DNA of 64,000 nucleotides from UMGS1279 sp045536815 (lineage in GTDB: Bacteria > Bacillota > Clostridia > Oscillospirales > Acutalibacteraceae), in the NCBI GenBank assembly GCA_045536815.1, contig JAZSOH010000021.1, positions 62,001-126,000 on the forward strand, written 5' to 3'. The position numbers and the translations under genes were made by a program. The notes beneath the pieces are model-generated. The model searched no databases. It was not told the DNA's origin and was given only the letters and a program-made list of their open reading frames with translations. Within the stretch, counting starts at the first letter, position 1, and the number at the start of each line of letters is the position of its first letter. Shown piece by piece: positions 34,603 to 41,660 of the stretch.

Positions 34603-35436
34603 ATGAAAAAATATAGTGTGAAAAGCCTTTTTTATTCCTTTTTACTTTTACTTGCCTCTTTTCTTTTTCTGACCCCAATTTTCATTGTTTTAATTAACTC
34701 CTTTAAAGGACAGTTTTTTATAAGCGAAGCCCCTTTTTCCTTGCCCACAGCCGAGACCTTTTCGGGTCTTACTAACTATATAAACGGTATAGAAAAAACT
34801 AACTTTCTAAGTGCGGTTTTCTATTCCCTTTTTATTACCGTTTTCTCTGTTTTCGCCATTGTTCTTTTTACATCAATGACTGCTTGGTATTTAGTGAGGG
34901 TGAAAACAAAATTTTCTAACATTTTATATTATGGATTTGTTTTTAGTATAATTGTACCCTTTCAAATGATAATGTTCACTATGTCAAAAATAGCAAACAT
35001 TTTAAAATTTGATAACCCTTTGGGCATTATTTTAATTTATTTGGGCTTTGGCGCAGGGCTTTCGGTTTTTATCTATTCGGGATTTGTTAAGTCTATTCCC
35101 CTTGAAATAGAAGAAGCCGCCACCGTTGACGGTTGCGGCCCTATAAAAATGTTCTTTTTTATTATTTTCCCTATTCTTCGTCCCACCGCCATAACGGTTG
35201 CAATTTTAAATGCTATGTGGATTTGGAACGACTATTTACTACCCTACCTTGTAATAGGAAACGACTATAAAACTATTCCCATAGCCGTTCAGTATCTGCA
35301 AGGCGGTTATGGCTCTCGCGATATGGGTGCTTTAATGGCAATGCTTATTCTTGCAATTATCCCCATTGTTGTTTTCTATCTATTGTGCCAAAAGTATATT
35401 ATAAAAGGTGTAGTAGCAGGCGCGGTGAAGGGGTAA
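34603..35436 (+). CDS. carbohydrate ABC transporter permease, MalG/UgpE type
   Basis: 277-residue inner-membrane permease with six helices; EAA loop EEAATVDGCGPIKMFFFIIFPILRP (about residues 171-195). The start chosen is the ATG at 34603, 6 nt after GAGG and 1 bp after the stop of the first permease. Last gene of the importer; followed at 35440 by a strong terminator shared with the convergent regulator gene. Confidence 0.94.
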   Translation: MKKYSVKSLFYSFLLLLASFLFLTPIFIVLINSFKGQFFISEAPFSLPTAETFSGLTNYINGIEKTNFLSAVFYSLFITVFSVFAIVLFTSMTAWYLVRVKTKFSNILYYGFVFSIIVPFQMIMFTMSKIANILKFDNPLGIILIYLGFGAGLSVFIYSGFVKSIPLEIEEAATVDGCGPIKMFFFIIFPILRPTAITVAILNAMWIWNDYLLPYLVIGNDYKTIPIAVQYLQGGYGSRDMGALMAMLILAIIPIVVFYLLCQKYIIKGVVAGAVKG

Positions 35437-35439
35437 CAA

Positions 35440-35467
35440 AAACGGAAGGTACATACCTTCCGTTTTT
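35440..35467. terminator. terminator of the sugar importer operon
   Basis: Stem AACGGAAGGTA/TACCTTCCGTT with a CA loop, followed by TTTTTT on the plus strand and by A/T-rich DNA on the minus strand; it abuts the XRE stop codon at 35471. Confidence 0.9.
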
Positions 35468-35470
35468 TAA

Positions 35471-35710
35471 TTATAATAAAAGTTTTTCAAAAGATATATT
35501 AAACACTCTAGCAAAAGCGATTACTTCTATATCCGTAATAAACCTTTTGCCACATTCTATACGCTGAATAGCGTTTTTATCTAGGTCAATGCCTACTAGT
35601 TGCATTCTGTCAGCAAGCGCCCTTTGTGAAATGCCCATTTCTAAGCGAAGCTTTGCAATATTCTTTCCGCAAACATTATTGCGTCCATCAACTGTTTTAT
35701 TTATGAACAT
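35471..35710 (-). CDS. XRE-family regulator, divergent from SLOG gene
   Basis: 79-residue protein made almost only of a Cro/CI helix-turn-helix: NIAKLRLEMGISQRALADRMQLVG with the recognition-helix region DKNAIQRIECGKRFITDIEVIAFARVFNISFEKLLL. The start is the ATG at 35710, preceded by AAGAGGTG. It is divergent from the SLOG-family gene across a 130-bp region packed with TGACA half-sites, so it most likely represses itself and that gene. Similar in plan to the regulator at 19384. Confidence 0.88.
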   Translation of the reverse strand: MFINKTVDGRNNVCGKNIAKLRLEMGISQRALADRMQLVGIDLDKNAIQRIECGKRFITDIEVIAFARVFNISFEKLLL

Positions 35711-35724
35711 ATAAACACCTCTTT

Positions 35725-35808
35725 TTGACATTTTGTGCTTGTCAACAAAGAGATTATATGCTATAATACGAATCAATATGACACTTAGTAAATGTCAAAA
35801 AGTGTCAG
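35725..35808. promoter_or_regulatory. divergent promoter/operator region for XRE and SLOG genes
   Basis: Plus-strand promoter TTGTCA (35739-35744), 17-bp spacer, TATAAT (35762-35767). Around it are palindromic sites: TTGACATTTTGTGCTTGTCAA (35725-35745), covering the -35, and TGACACTTAGTAAATGTCA (35779-35797) just after the start point, followed by AAAGTGTCA (35799-35807). The repeated TGACA-type half-sites are the likely operator of the XRE protein. Confidence 0.7.
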
Positions 35809-35840
35809 TTATGATTTTTATAATATAAAAGGATAAATTT

Positions 35841-36335
35841 ATGAGCGAGGAAGAGAAAAGAAAAAAGCGATGTTCTTTTACTGGACACCGCCCAGAAAAA
35901 ATTAGGCAATCAGAATCTTTCGTGGTGAAAATGATTAAACAAGAAATTTATAATGCCATTGAAGATGGATTTGATGTTTTTATAACAGGTATGGCAAGAG
36001 GCGTTGATATTTGGGCCGCCGAGATTATTATAGATATTCGGAACACAAAAAAGCTTCCCTTGAAGTTAATTGCGGCAGTTCCATATTATAATTTTGAAAA
36101 AAGTTGGTCTCTTTCTTGGCAGAAAAGATACTCTTATGTTATAAAGCAGGCGGACCTTGTCCGTTTCTTAGCGCCGAAATATCACAAAAATTGTTTTAAG
36201 TTTAGAAATGAATGGCTGGTAGACCATTCTGCGCAAGTTATAGCAATTTTTAGCGGAGAGAAAGGAGGAACAAAAAACACTATCGATTATGCTCTTGCAA
36301 GAGGTGTTTCAGTGAAGAAAATATTTATAAGTTAA
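35841..36335 (+). CDS. SLOG-family (DUF1273/YpsA-like) nucleotide-binding protein
   Basis: 164-residue soluble protein of the SLOG superfamily. The N-terminus CSFTGHRPEK, the central FITGMARGVDIWAAEII and C-terminal AIFSGEKGGTKNTIDYALARGV are the typical Rossmann-fold signatures of DUF1273/YpsA-like proteins, which are predicted to bind nucleotides or their derivatives. B. subtilis YpsA affects cell division; other SLOG proteins are sensors in anti-phage or conflict systems. AAAGGAT precedes the ATG. Divergent from the XRE regulator, with an operator over its promoter, so it is probably tightly repressed. Confidence 0.85.
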   Translation: MSEEEKRKKRCSFTGHRPEKIRQSESFVVKMIKQEIYNAIEDGFDVFITGMARGVDIWAAEIIIDIRNTKKLPLKLIAAVPYYNFEKSWSLSWQKRYSYVIKQADLVRFLAPKYHKNCFKFRNEWLVDHSAQVIAIFSGEKGGTKNTIDYALARGVSVKKIFIS

Positions 36336-36390
36336 TTATGTCGCCGATATAAATACTTTTTAGTGTGGCTTTAGATGAAATTAAACAAAA

Positions 36391-36421
36391 AATCAAAGGC
36401 TTTTTAGTGCCTCTGATTTTT
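36391..36421. terminator. bidirectional terminator between SLOG gene and pyrR
   Basis: AATCAAAGGC/GCCTCTGATT hairpin with T residues on both sides (plus TTTTTT, minus after TTTTTTG). Confidence 0.7.
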
Positions 36422-36951
36422 TATACTAAATATACACCGCTTTCGCTATCGAAGGGGGTTACCAAAACCTTAACCCTTTCTTCATTAGAGGTAGGGATAT
36501 TTTTACCTATATAATCCGCCCTGAAGGGTAGCTGTCTATGGCCCCTGTCGATTAAAATTGCAAGTCTTATTGCCCTTGGCCTTCCAATAGAAAAAATTGC
36601 TTCAATAGCGGCGCGAACCGTTCTTCCCGTATATAGCACGTCATCTACCAAAATAACCGTTTTATCGGTAACCGAAAAGGGAAGCTCGGGTTTCTTTGCT
36701 TCGGGGGTGGCTTCGGCCTTTAGGTCGTCGCGATAGTGGTGGATATCAACCGTTGCAACGGGCGGCTTTATACCCTCTATTTTTTCAATATTACGGCTTA
36801 TTTTTTCGGCGAGAGGAATTCCCCTGCTTTTAATTCCCACCAAAACAAGATTCTCGCAACCCTTGTTTTTTTCAACTATTTCGTGAGAAATTCGCCTAAG
36901 ACTGCGTTCTAGGGCTTCGCCATCCATAATTTGTCTTTTAAAATCCTTCAC
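36421..36951 (-). CDS. pyrR: PyrR bifunctional pyrimidine regulator/uracil phosphoribosyltransferase
   Basis: 176 residues; PyrR binds pyr mRNA with UMP to cause attenuation and has a weak uracil phosphoribosyltransferase activity. The PRPP motif is VILVDDVLYTGRTVRAA (~residues 98-114); IMDGEALERSLRRISHEI and the C-terminal RVKVLVTPFDSESGVYLV are typical. The start chosen is the GTG at 36951, after AAGGAAG; a longer frame to 37026 has no ribosome site and would be unusual for the family. No pyr biosynthetic gene is nearby, so it acts on targets elsewhere. Confidence 0.94.
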   Translation of the reverse strand: MKDFKRQIMDGEALERSLRRISHEIVEKNKGCENLVLVGIKSRGIPLAEKISRNIEKIEGIKPPVATVDIHHYRDDLKAEATPEAKKPELPFSVTDKTVILVDDVLYTGRTVRAAIEAIFSIGRPRAIRLAILIDRGHRQLPFRADYIGKNIPTSNEERVKVLVTPFDSESGVYLV

Positions 36952-37080
36952 TTGCTTCCACTTCCTTTTTAAAGGGACAGTACTATTTTGCCCCTTTAGT
37001 ATACCATACCTAATATTCTTTTTCAAGGAAAATGCTTTGGCTGAGGGCCAAAATTTTTTGTAAAAATTTTCTAAAAGCTC

Positions 37081-37109
37081 TTGACAAAAGGGGGGAAATC
37101 AATTATACT
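37081..37109 (+). promoter_or_regulatory. feo operon promoter
   Basis: TTGACA (37081-37086), 17-bp spacer, TATACT (37104-37109); predicted start near 37116, inside or next to the first palindrome. Confidence 0.85.
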
Positions 37110-37116
37110 GTTTTAA

Positions 37117-37170
37117 GGTTAGCGGCGGCTAACCGCTTTTTTGAACCTATCGGTTAGCCACTGCGAACCG
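37117..37170 (+). promoter_or_regulatory. DtxR-type iron-box-like palindromes upstream of feoA
   Basis: GGTTAGCGGCGGCTAACC (37117-37134) is a perfect palindrome at the transcription start; CGGTTAGCCACTGCGAACCG (37151-37170) is a second, weaker one. The half-site GGTTAGC/GCTAACC resembles the DtxR/IdeR box TTAGGTTAGSCTAACCTAA from general knowledge, with a wider centre. Likely iron-dependent repression of feo; inference. Confidence 0.6.
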
Positions 37171-37199
37171 ATTAAAATTATCACTTTGCGAGGGCGGAA

Positions 37200-37412
37200 A
37201 TGACTTTACTTGAAGCAGCCGAAGGGCAGGAATATATTATTAAAAATATTGTTACCGACGATGAAGAGCTTGACGCTTTTTTGTTTTCTCTCGGTTGCTA
37301 CAGTGGTGAGAAAATTACAGTTGTTTCTCGCCTTAAAAACAGTATGGTGGTTTCTATTAAGGATGGCAGATATAGTATTGACAACCAACTTGCTAAAGCT
37401 ATAGAAATTTAA
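37200..37412 (+). CDS. feoA: ferrous iron transport protein A
   Basis: 70-residue SH3-like cytoplasmic protein, with a C-terminal SIKDGRYSIDNQLAKAIEI and GCYSGEKITVVSR turn typical of FeoA. It helps FeoB take up Fe(II). GAGGGCGG precedes the ATG. First gene of the feo unit, behind two palindromes. A hairpin terminator and a third palindrome separate it from feoB. Confidence 0.9.
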   Translation: MTLLEAAEGQEYIIKNIVTDDEELDAFLFSLGCYSGEKITVVSRLKNSMVVSIKDGRYSIDNQLAKAIEI

Positions 37413-37417
37413 AAACT

Positions 37418-37439
37418 GCCGAAACGCTTCGGCTTTTTT
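37418..37439 (+). terminator. intrinsic terminator between feoA and feoB
   Basis: GCCGAA/TTCGGC stem with a 4-nt loop followed by TTTTTT, 5 bp after the feoA stop. Could reduce readthrough into feoB. Confidence 0.75.
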
Positions 37440-37449
37440 ACAAAGGTTC

Positions 37450-37467
37450 GGTTAGCGGCGGCTAACC
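37450..37467 (+). promoter_or_regulatory. third iron-box-like palindrome, upstream of feoB
   Basis: GGTTAGCGGCGGCTAACC, identical to the palindrome at 37117-37134. It lies 57 bp before the feoB start. A TATAAT at 37503-37508 may be an internal promoter -10. Confidence 0.6.
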
Positions 37468-37523
37468 GCCTTCAAAATAAATTGATATTATTAAATTGAT
37501 ATTATAATGATAAGGAGTTTTTT

Positions 37524-39503
37524 ATGAAAGTTGCGCTTGCAGGCAACCCAAACTCGGGTAAAACCACAATGTACAACGCTCTTACCGGCCGAAACGAGAA
37601 GGTCGGCAACTGGGCGGGTGTTACTGTGGCAAAAAAAGAGCACCAGATTAAAAAGGTATATTCAGGCGAAAACAAACTTTTAGCCGTTGACCTTCCCGGT
37701 GCTTATTCAATGTCCCCCTTTACAAGCGAGGAAAGTATCACAAGTACATATGTTAATGATGAAAATCCCGACGTTATTATAAACATAGTTGACGGAACAA
37801 ATCTTAGCCGAAGTCTTTTCTTTACTACACAACTTTTAGAGCTTGGTGTTCCCACCGTTATTGCATTAAACAAAAGCGACATTAACGAAAAAAAGGAAAC
37901 AAAAATTAACTGCGACCTTTTAAGTAAGCTTCTTGGTTGCCCTGTAATAGAAACAGTTTCAACCTCAAACGAAGGGCTTAAAGCGGTTGTTGACGCCGCC
38001 GTAGAGCGTGTAGGCAAAGGTCAAATAGCGCCTTATGTTCAAAAAGACGTTGACCTTACCGATAAAGCCGCAGTTCTTTTGGCCGACAAAAAACGCTTCG
38101 ACTTTGTAAATAAGGTTGTAGCCGAGGTTGAAAGCCGAAAGGTATTTACGAAGGACAAAAACTTTGGTGATAAAATTGATGCGGTTCTTACTAACAAATG
38201 GCTTGGCATTCCGATTTTTGCGGTTGTTATGTTCCTTGTTTTCCAAATTTCACAGGTTTGGGTTGGAACACCTATTGCCGACTGGCTTGTTTTATGGCTT
38301 GAAGCCTTTCAAGGCTGGGTAGGCGACCTTCTCTCAAACGCAAGTCCGCTTCTTTCTGCCATTTTGGTTGACGGTGTTATTGGCGGTGTTATTGCAGTTG
38401 TTGGCTTTTTGCCGCTTGTTATGGTTATGTATTTTCTTATCGCCCTTTTGGAAGACTGCGGTTATATGTCCCGTGTTGCAGTGGTTTTAGACCCAATTTT
38501 CAAAAAGGTTGGTCTTTCGGGCAAATCGGTTATTCCCTTTGTTATAACCGTTGGTTGCGCCGTTCCCGGAATTATGGCAAGCCGCACAATTAAAAACGAG
38601 CGAGAAAGAAGAGCAACCGCTATGCTTGCTCCCTTTATGCCTTGTGGCGCTAAAATCCCCGTGATTTCGCTTTTTGCCGGCGCATTCTTTAACAAAGCGG
38701 GTTGGGTTAGTACCCTTATGTACCTTTCAGGTATACTTCTTATCTTCGTAGGCGCTTTGATTATAAACAAAATAACAGGCAATAGTAAAAAGAAATCCTT
38801 CTTTATTATTGAGCTTCCCGAATATAAATTTCCTTCTCTTTGGGGCGCCTTTAAGGCTATGTGCAACCGTGGTTGGTCTTACATTGTTAAGGCCGCTACC
38901 ATTATTCTTCTTTGCAATATGGCGGTTCAGATTATGCAAACATTCACCTGGAGCTTTACTGTTGCCGAAACGGCAGACGCCTCTATACTAGCTACTATTG
39001 CAAATGTTTTTGCATACTTTATTTTTCCTATAGTGGGCGTTTTCTCCTGGCAACTTGCCGCCGCGTCGGTCACAGGCTTTATTGCAAAAGAAAATGTAGT
39101 TGGCACCCTTGCTGTTTGCTATGCCGCCACGAAGCTTACTTCTGCTAACATGGTCGGTCTTGCCCCTACGGGTGAAAGTGTAGCAATAACCTCTATTGCC
39201 GCACTTGCTTACTTAATGTTCAACCTTTACACTCCTCCTTGCTTTGCCGCTATCGGCGCTATGAATGCCGAGATGAAGAGCACAAAATGGGTATGGGGAG
39301 GTATTGGCTTCCAGCTTGGCGTTGGTTATACTGTAGCCTACCTTGTATACACTATAGGCACACTTATTTCAGCTCCCGCTTCGCTTAACCTTGTAGGAGC
39401 CCTAGGCGGCGCCGCTGTTGTTGTCATATTCATAGTAACAGTAGCGTTGCTAATTGCTAATACAAACAAAAAACTTAAATTAGAATATTCTTTAAATAAA
39501 TAG
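37524..39503 (+). CDS. feoB: ferrous iron transport protein B
   Basis: 659-residue iron transporter: an N-terminal G domain (~1-160) with G1 GNPNSGKTT, G3 DLPGAY and G4 NKSD, then about ten membrane segments including the conserved VGCAVPGIMASRTI and GFIAKENVVGTL gate regions with cysteines. The length fits the shorter Firmicute type. AAGGAG precedes the ATG. It follows feoA after a terminator and palindrome, and the Cys-rich feo protein gene starts 2 bp downstream. Confidence 0.97.
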   Translation: MKVALAGNPNSGKTTMYNALTGRNEKVGNWAGVTVAKKEHQIKKVYSGENKLLAVDLPGAYSMSPFTSEESITSTYVNDENPDVIINIVDGTNLSRSLFFTTQLLELGVPTVIALNKSDINEKKETKINCDLLSKLLGCPVIETVSTSNEGLKAVVDAAVERVGKGQIAPYVQKDVDLTDKAAVLLADKKRFDFVNKVVAEVESRKVFTKDKNFGDKIDAVLTNKWLGIPIFAVVMFLVFQISQVWVGTPIADWLVLWLEAFQGWVGDLLSNASPLLSAILVDGVIGGVIAVVGFLPLVMVMYFLIALLEDCGYMSRVAVVLDPIFKKVGLSGKSVIPFVITVGCAVPGIMASRTIKNERERRATAMLAPFMPCGAKIPVISLFAGAFFNKAGWVSTLMYLSGILLIFVGALIINKITGNSKKKSFFIIELPEYKFPSLWGAFKAMCNRGWSYIVKAATIILLCNMAVQIMQTFTWSFTVAETADASILATIANVFAYFIFPIVGVFSWQLAAASVTGFIAKENVVGTLAVCYAATKLTSANMVGLAPTGESVAITSIAALAYLMFNLYTPPCFAAIGAMNAEMKSTKWVWGGIGFQLGVGYTVAYLVYTIGTLISAPASLNLVGALGGAAVVVIFIVTVALLIANTNKKLKLEYSLNK

Positions 39504-39505
39504 TT

Positions 39506-39658
39506 ATGGAAAATTATATTATTATTTTACTTTTACTAATTATTGTAGGGCTTATTGTTTTTTATCTTGTGCGCGCCAAAAAAAGAGGTGAGCACTGTAT
39601 TGGCTGCCCCTACTCAAAACAGTGCGGCGGAAAGTGTAACGGTCAAAAAAAGCAATAG
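39506..39658 (+). CDS. FeoB-associated Cys-rich membrane protein
   Basis: 50-residue protein: one N-terminal membrane helix (~4-23, YIIILLLLIIVGLIVFYLV) then a basic tail with CIGCPYSKQCGGKC, four cysteines in a CxxC..C..C pattern. This small partner is commonly encoded right after feoB in Firmicutes and is thought to sit in the Feo complex, perhaps binding iron. The ATG is 2 bp after the feoB stop, with coupling rather than a clear ribosome site. Followed by a strong terminator. Confidence 0.85.
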   Translation: MENYIIILLLLIIVGLIVFYLVRAKKRGEHCIGCPYSKQCGGKCNGQKKQ

Positions 39659-39698
39659 AAAAGATTGTTTTAAAATAAAAAGACATTAAATTATAATA

Positions 39699-39735
39699 CG
39701 GGAGCCGAAAATTTTCGGCTCCCGTTAATTTTTTT
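39699..39735. terminator. terminator at the end of the feo operon
   Basis: ACGGGAGCCGAAAA/TTTTCGGCTCCCGT perfect stem (39699-39725) followed by a T run on the plus strand; lies between the convergent feo unit and the hydrolase gene. Confidence 0.9.
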
Positions 39736-39760
39736 ATCAAAAGCATTTTACCTGCAGAAT

Positions 39761-41101
39761 TTATTTTGTTTTTAGTTCCTTTAACATTCCACACATATTT
39801 TCAACTATAATATCGTCTGCGCCGGGTGCAATAGAAGAGCCTCTGGCTTCATAGCCTCCCTCTGAAAACGCCTTGGTTGTTGGGAAATATACGCCGCTAT
39901 CGGTAAGACAGCAAAGGAAGGTGTGCTCAAAAGGAGATTCTTTAAACACCCTTTTGCCAATTTCGGTAAAGGGTTCGCCCGCGAAACCTGCAATAGCAAA
40001 ATCGCCAATGTTCATTGAAGAAAACCTATATGTAAAACTGTCAGGTCCGTTTGCAAGGTTTACTATGCGTTTAGACTCGGCCAAAACGGTTGTGAGTTCC
40101 ATACCCTTGTAGGGAAGCTCTTCTGTTCTGCCCGCTTTATAAAGCTCTTGAATTTTGGTTGCTTCTTCGAGTCTATCATTCTCTTTATGCGAAGGAATTG
40201 TAACCATTTTAGAGATGTAACCAATTTTTCCGGTAGGAATTTCCTCAGCCAAATCGTAAACCGAAATAACCGCACCCGCAACCTGATGGCCGCGAAGCTC
40301 GGAATGAGCTTTACTACGAGGTACGTTGTCGAAATCAATAAAATATGTGGCCTCTTCGCCCTTTGAGGGGTGTGGGTTGATATGGTTTGTATCGCCCTGC
40401 GGACCCTGTAAAAATACGCAATTAACATTGGCAAAAGCCTTTTCGACCGTATCACAAACAGTGCCCGGCCAGTCGGCAGAAATATAGTCACCGCCAACCG
40501 AATCGGGATGGGTTGCGAAGTTTACAAGGCAAATATCCTTAGCGCCCTCTCTTTTAATCTTTAAAACCCTAACGGTAGAATCCGCTTCTGCTAAAACGTG
40601 GTCAATATCAGGATTTTTAGGTCCGGGGTTTGTTTGAACACTGCCGTCTTTCATTCTATAACGGCGAACAAACGAAACGCCCTCTGCCTTATTATATGCA
40701 ACAAAAAATCTAGAGTCCTTAAGGTCCTCGAAGGCATAAAGTGCTGCATCGCGAATAGTATAGGTTAAAAAGTTTTGATATTCCGTTCCAATTTCCTTGC
40801 CCGAAGCAAAATCCTTACCAATAACGGGACCGGTATGGGTATGGGAAAGGTTTATAACTACTGCGTCCGGCTCTAATCCGCATTCCTCTGCAACCATTTC
40901 ACGAAGCTCTGCATAATAGGATATGGGTAAAATGCACAAATCCAAAGTTATTATAACAGACTTTGTCTCGCCGTCGTCAAACGCAACTGCACGAACATAA
41001 AGGTCATCTAAAATTCCTTTCGCAAGACGCTCGTGATAATAGCCTACAATAGGATAACCAAGCGGTGGGTTAATACAATGTTTAGCAAAGCCTGTTTTCA
41101 T
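39761..41101 (-). CDS. neutral ceramidase-like hydrolase (alkaline non-lysosomal ceramidase N-terminal domain)
   Basis: 446 residues, cytoplasmic by sequence (no signal peptide). It matches the N-terminal catalytic domain of neutral/alkaline ceramidases: opening KTGFAKHCINPPLGYP, NLSHTHTGPVIG (metal-binding histidines), NFATHPDSVGG, and a LQGPQGDTNHI segment. The C-terminal immunoglobulin-like domain of true ceramidases is missing. In gut Firmicutes such proteins have unproven substrates, and an amide or ester hydrolase role is plausible. It has its own upstream region; the aconitase-X operon terminator lies just before it on the same strand. Confidence 0.82.
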   Translation of the reverse strand: MKTGFAKHCINPPLGYPIVGYYHERLAKGILDDLYVRAVAFDDGETKSVIITLDLCILPISYYAELREMVAEECGLEPDAVVINLSHTHTGPVIGKDFASGKEIGTEYQNFLTYTIRDAALYAFEDLKDSRFFVAYNKAEGVSFVRRYRMKDGSVQTNPGPKNPDIDHVLAEADSTVRVLKIKREGAKDICLVNFATHPDSVGGDYISADWPGTVCDTVEKAFANVNCVFLQGPQGDTNHINPHPSKGEEATYFIDFDNVPRSKAHSELRGHQVAGAVISVYDLAEEIPTGKIGYISKMVTIPSHKENDRLEEATKIQELYKAGRTEELPYKGMELTTVLAESKRIVNLANGPDSFTYRFSSMNIGDFAIAGFAGEPFTEIGKRVFKESPFEHTFLCCLTDSGVYFPTTKAFSEGGYEARGSSIAPGADDIIVENMCGMLKELKTK

Positions 41102-41186
41102 AAAAATTCTCCTTTAAATATTAGAAAATAATATTTACTTTAATTTGCAAGTTTATTATAGCACCTTTTGATTTTTTGTCAATAAA

Positions 41187-41211
41187 AAAACCGCCTTTTT
41201 AGGCGGTTTTT
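41187..41211 (-). terminator. terminator of the aconitase-X operon
   Basis: AAAACCGCC/GGCGGTTTT stem followed by a T run on the minus strand, 6 bp after the small subunit stop. Confidence 0.85.
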
Positions 41212-41216
41212 AAAAA

Positions 41217-41660
41217 TTATTCTACTATAACTGTTCCGTCTTTCTTAACGGTAATTTCCATTCCGCTTTTAACGTAGTCTAAAAACTCTTCGCCAAGGCC
41301 GTCGATAACCGGCATTGAGCAGTTTTCTACCCAAACATCCGCCAAAACGGCACCTGCCGCAGCGAGTGAATCAATATGGTTTGCAAAAAGCATACAAGCG
41401 GGATTTTTCTCCATCGCGCAAGCGCAGTAAAGAACAAGGCCGCCCGTTGTGGAGCCTATGGTTTGGGGAAGGCAAAGAGCCTTGCCAATAAGTGGCATAC
41501 CATGAATTTCTTCATTATTTTGGTCGCCGCACTTTACCTCTTTATCGCCAAACTGAAGTGCCATTTGAAAGGAGGCAAGGGTGTTAAAGCCCTGTTTTGT
41601 TACAACCGCCTTTGCCGTTACTTCACCGGGGGTAATAACTCTTCCTTCAAACTCTCTCAT
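41217..41660 (-). CDS. aconitase X swivel domain subunit (DUF126)
   Basis: 147-residue small subunit of the aconitase X family. Landmarks: REFEGRVITPGEVTAKAVVTKQGFN at the N-terminus and the substrate-contacting LPQTIGSTTGGLVLYC. In AcnX enzymes the swivel and catalytic parts are separate or fused; here they are separate. Its start codon overlaps the catalytic subunit stop by 1 bp, so translation is coupled. Known AcnX enzymes dehydrate cis-3-hydroxy-L-proline or mevalonate 5-phosphate; which applies here, if either, is not shown. Confidence 0.9.
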   Translation of the reverse strand: MREFEGRVITPGEVTAKAVVTKQGFNTLASFQMALQFGDKEVKCGDQNNEEIHGMPLIGKALCLPQTIGSTTGGLVLYCACAMEKNPACMLFANHIDSLAAAGAVLADVWVENCSMPVIDGLGEEFLDYVKSGMEITVKKDGTVIVE

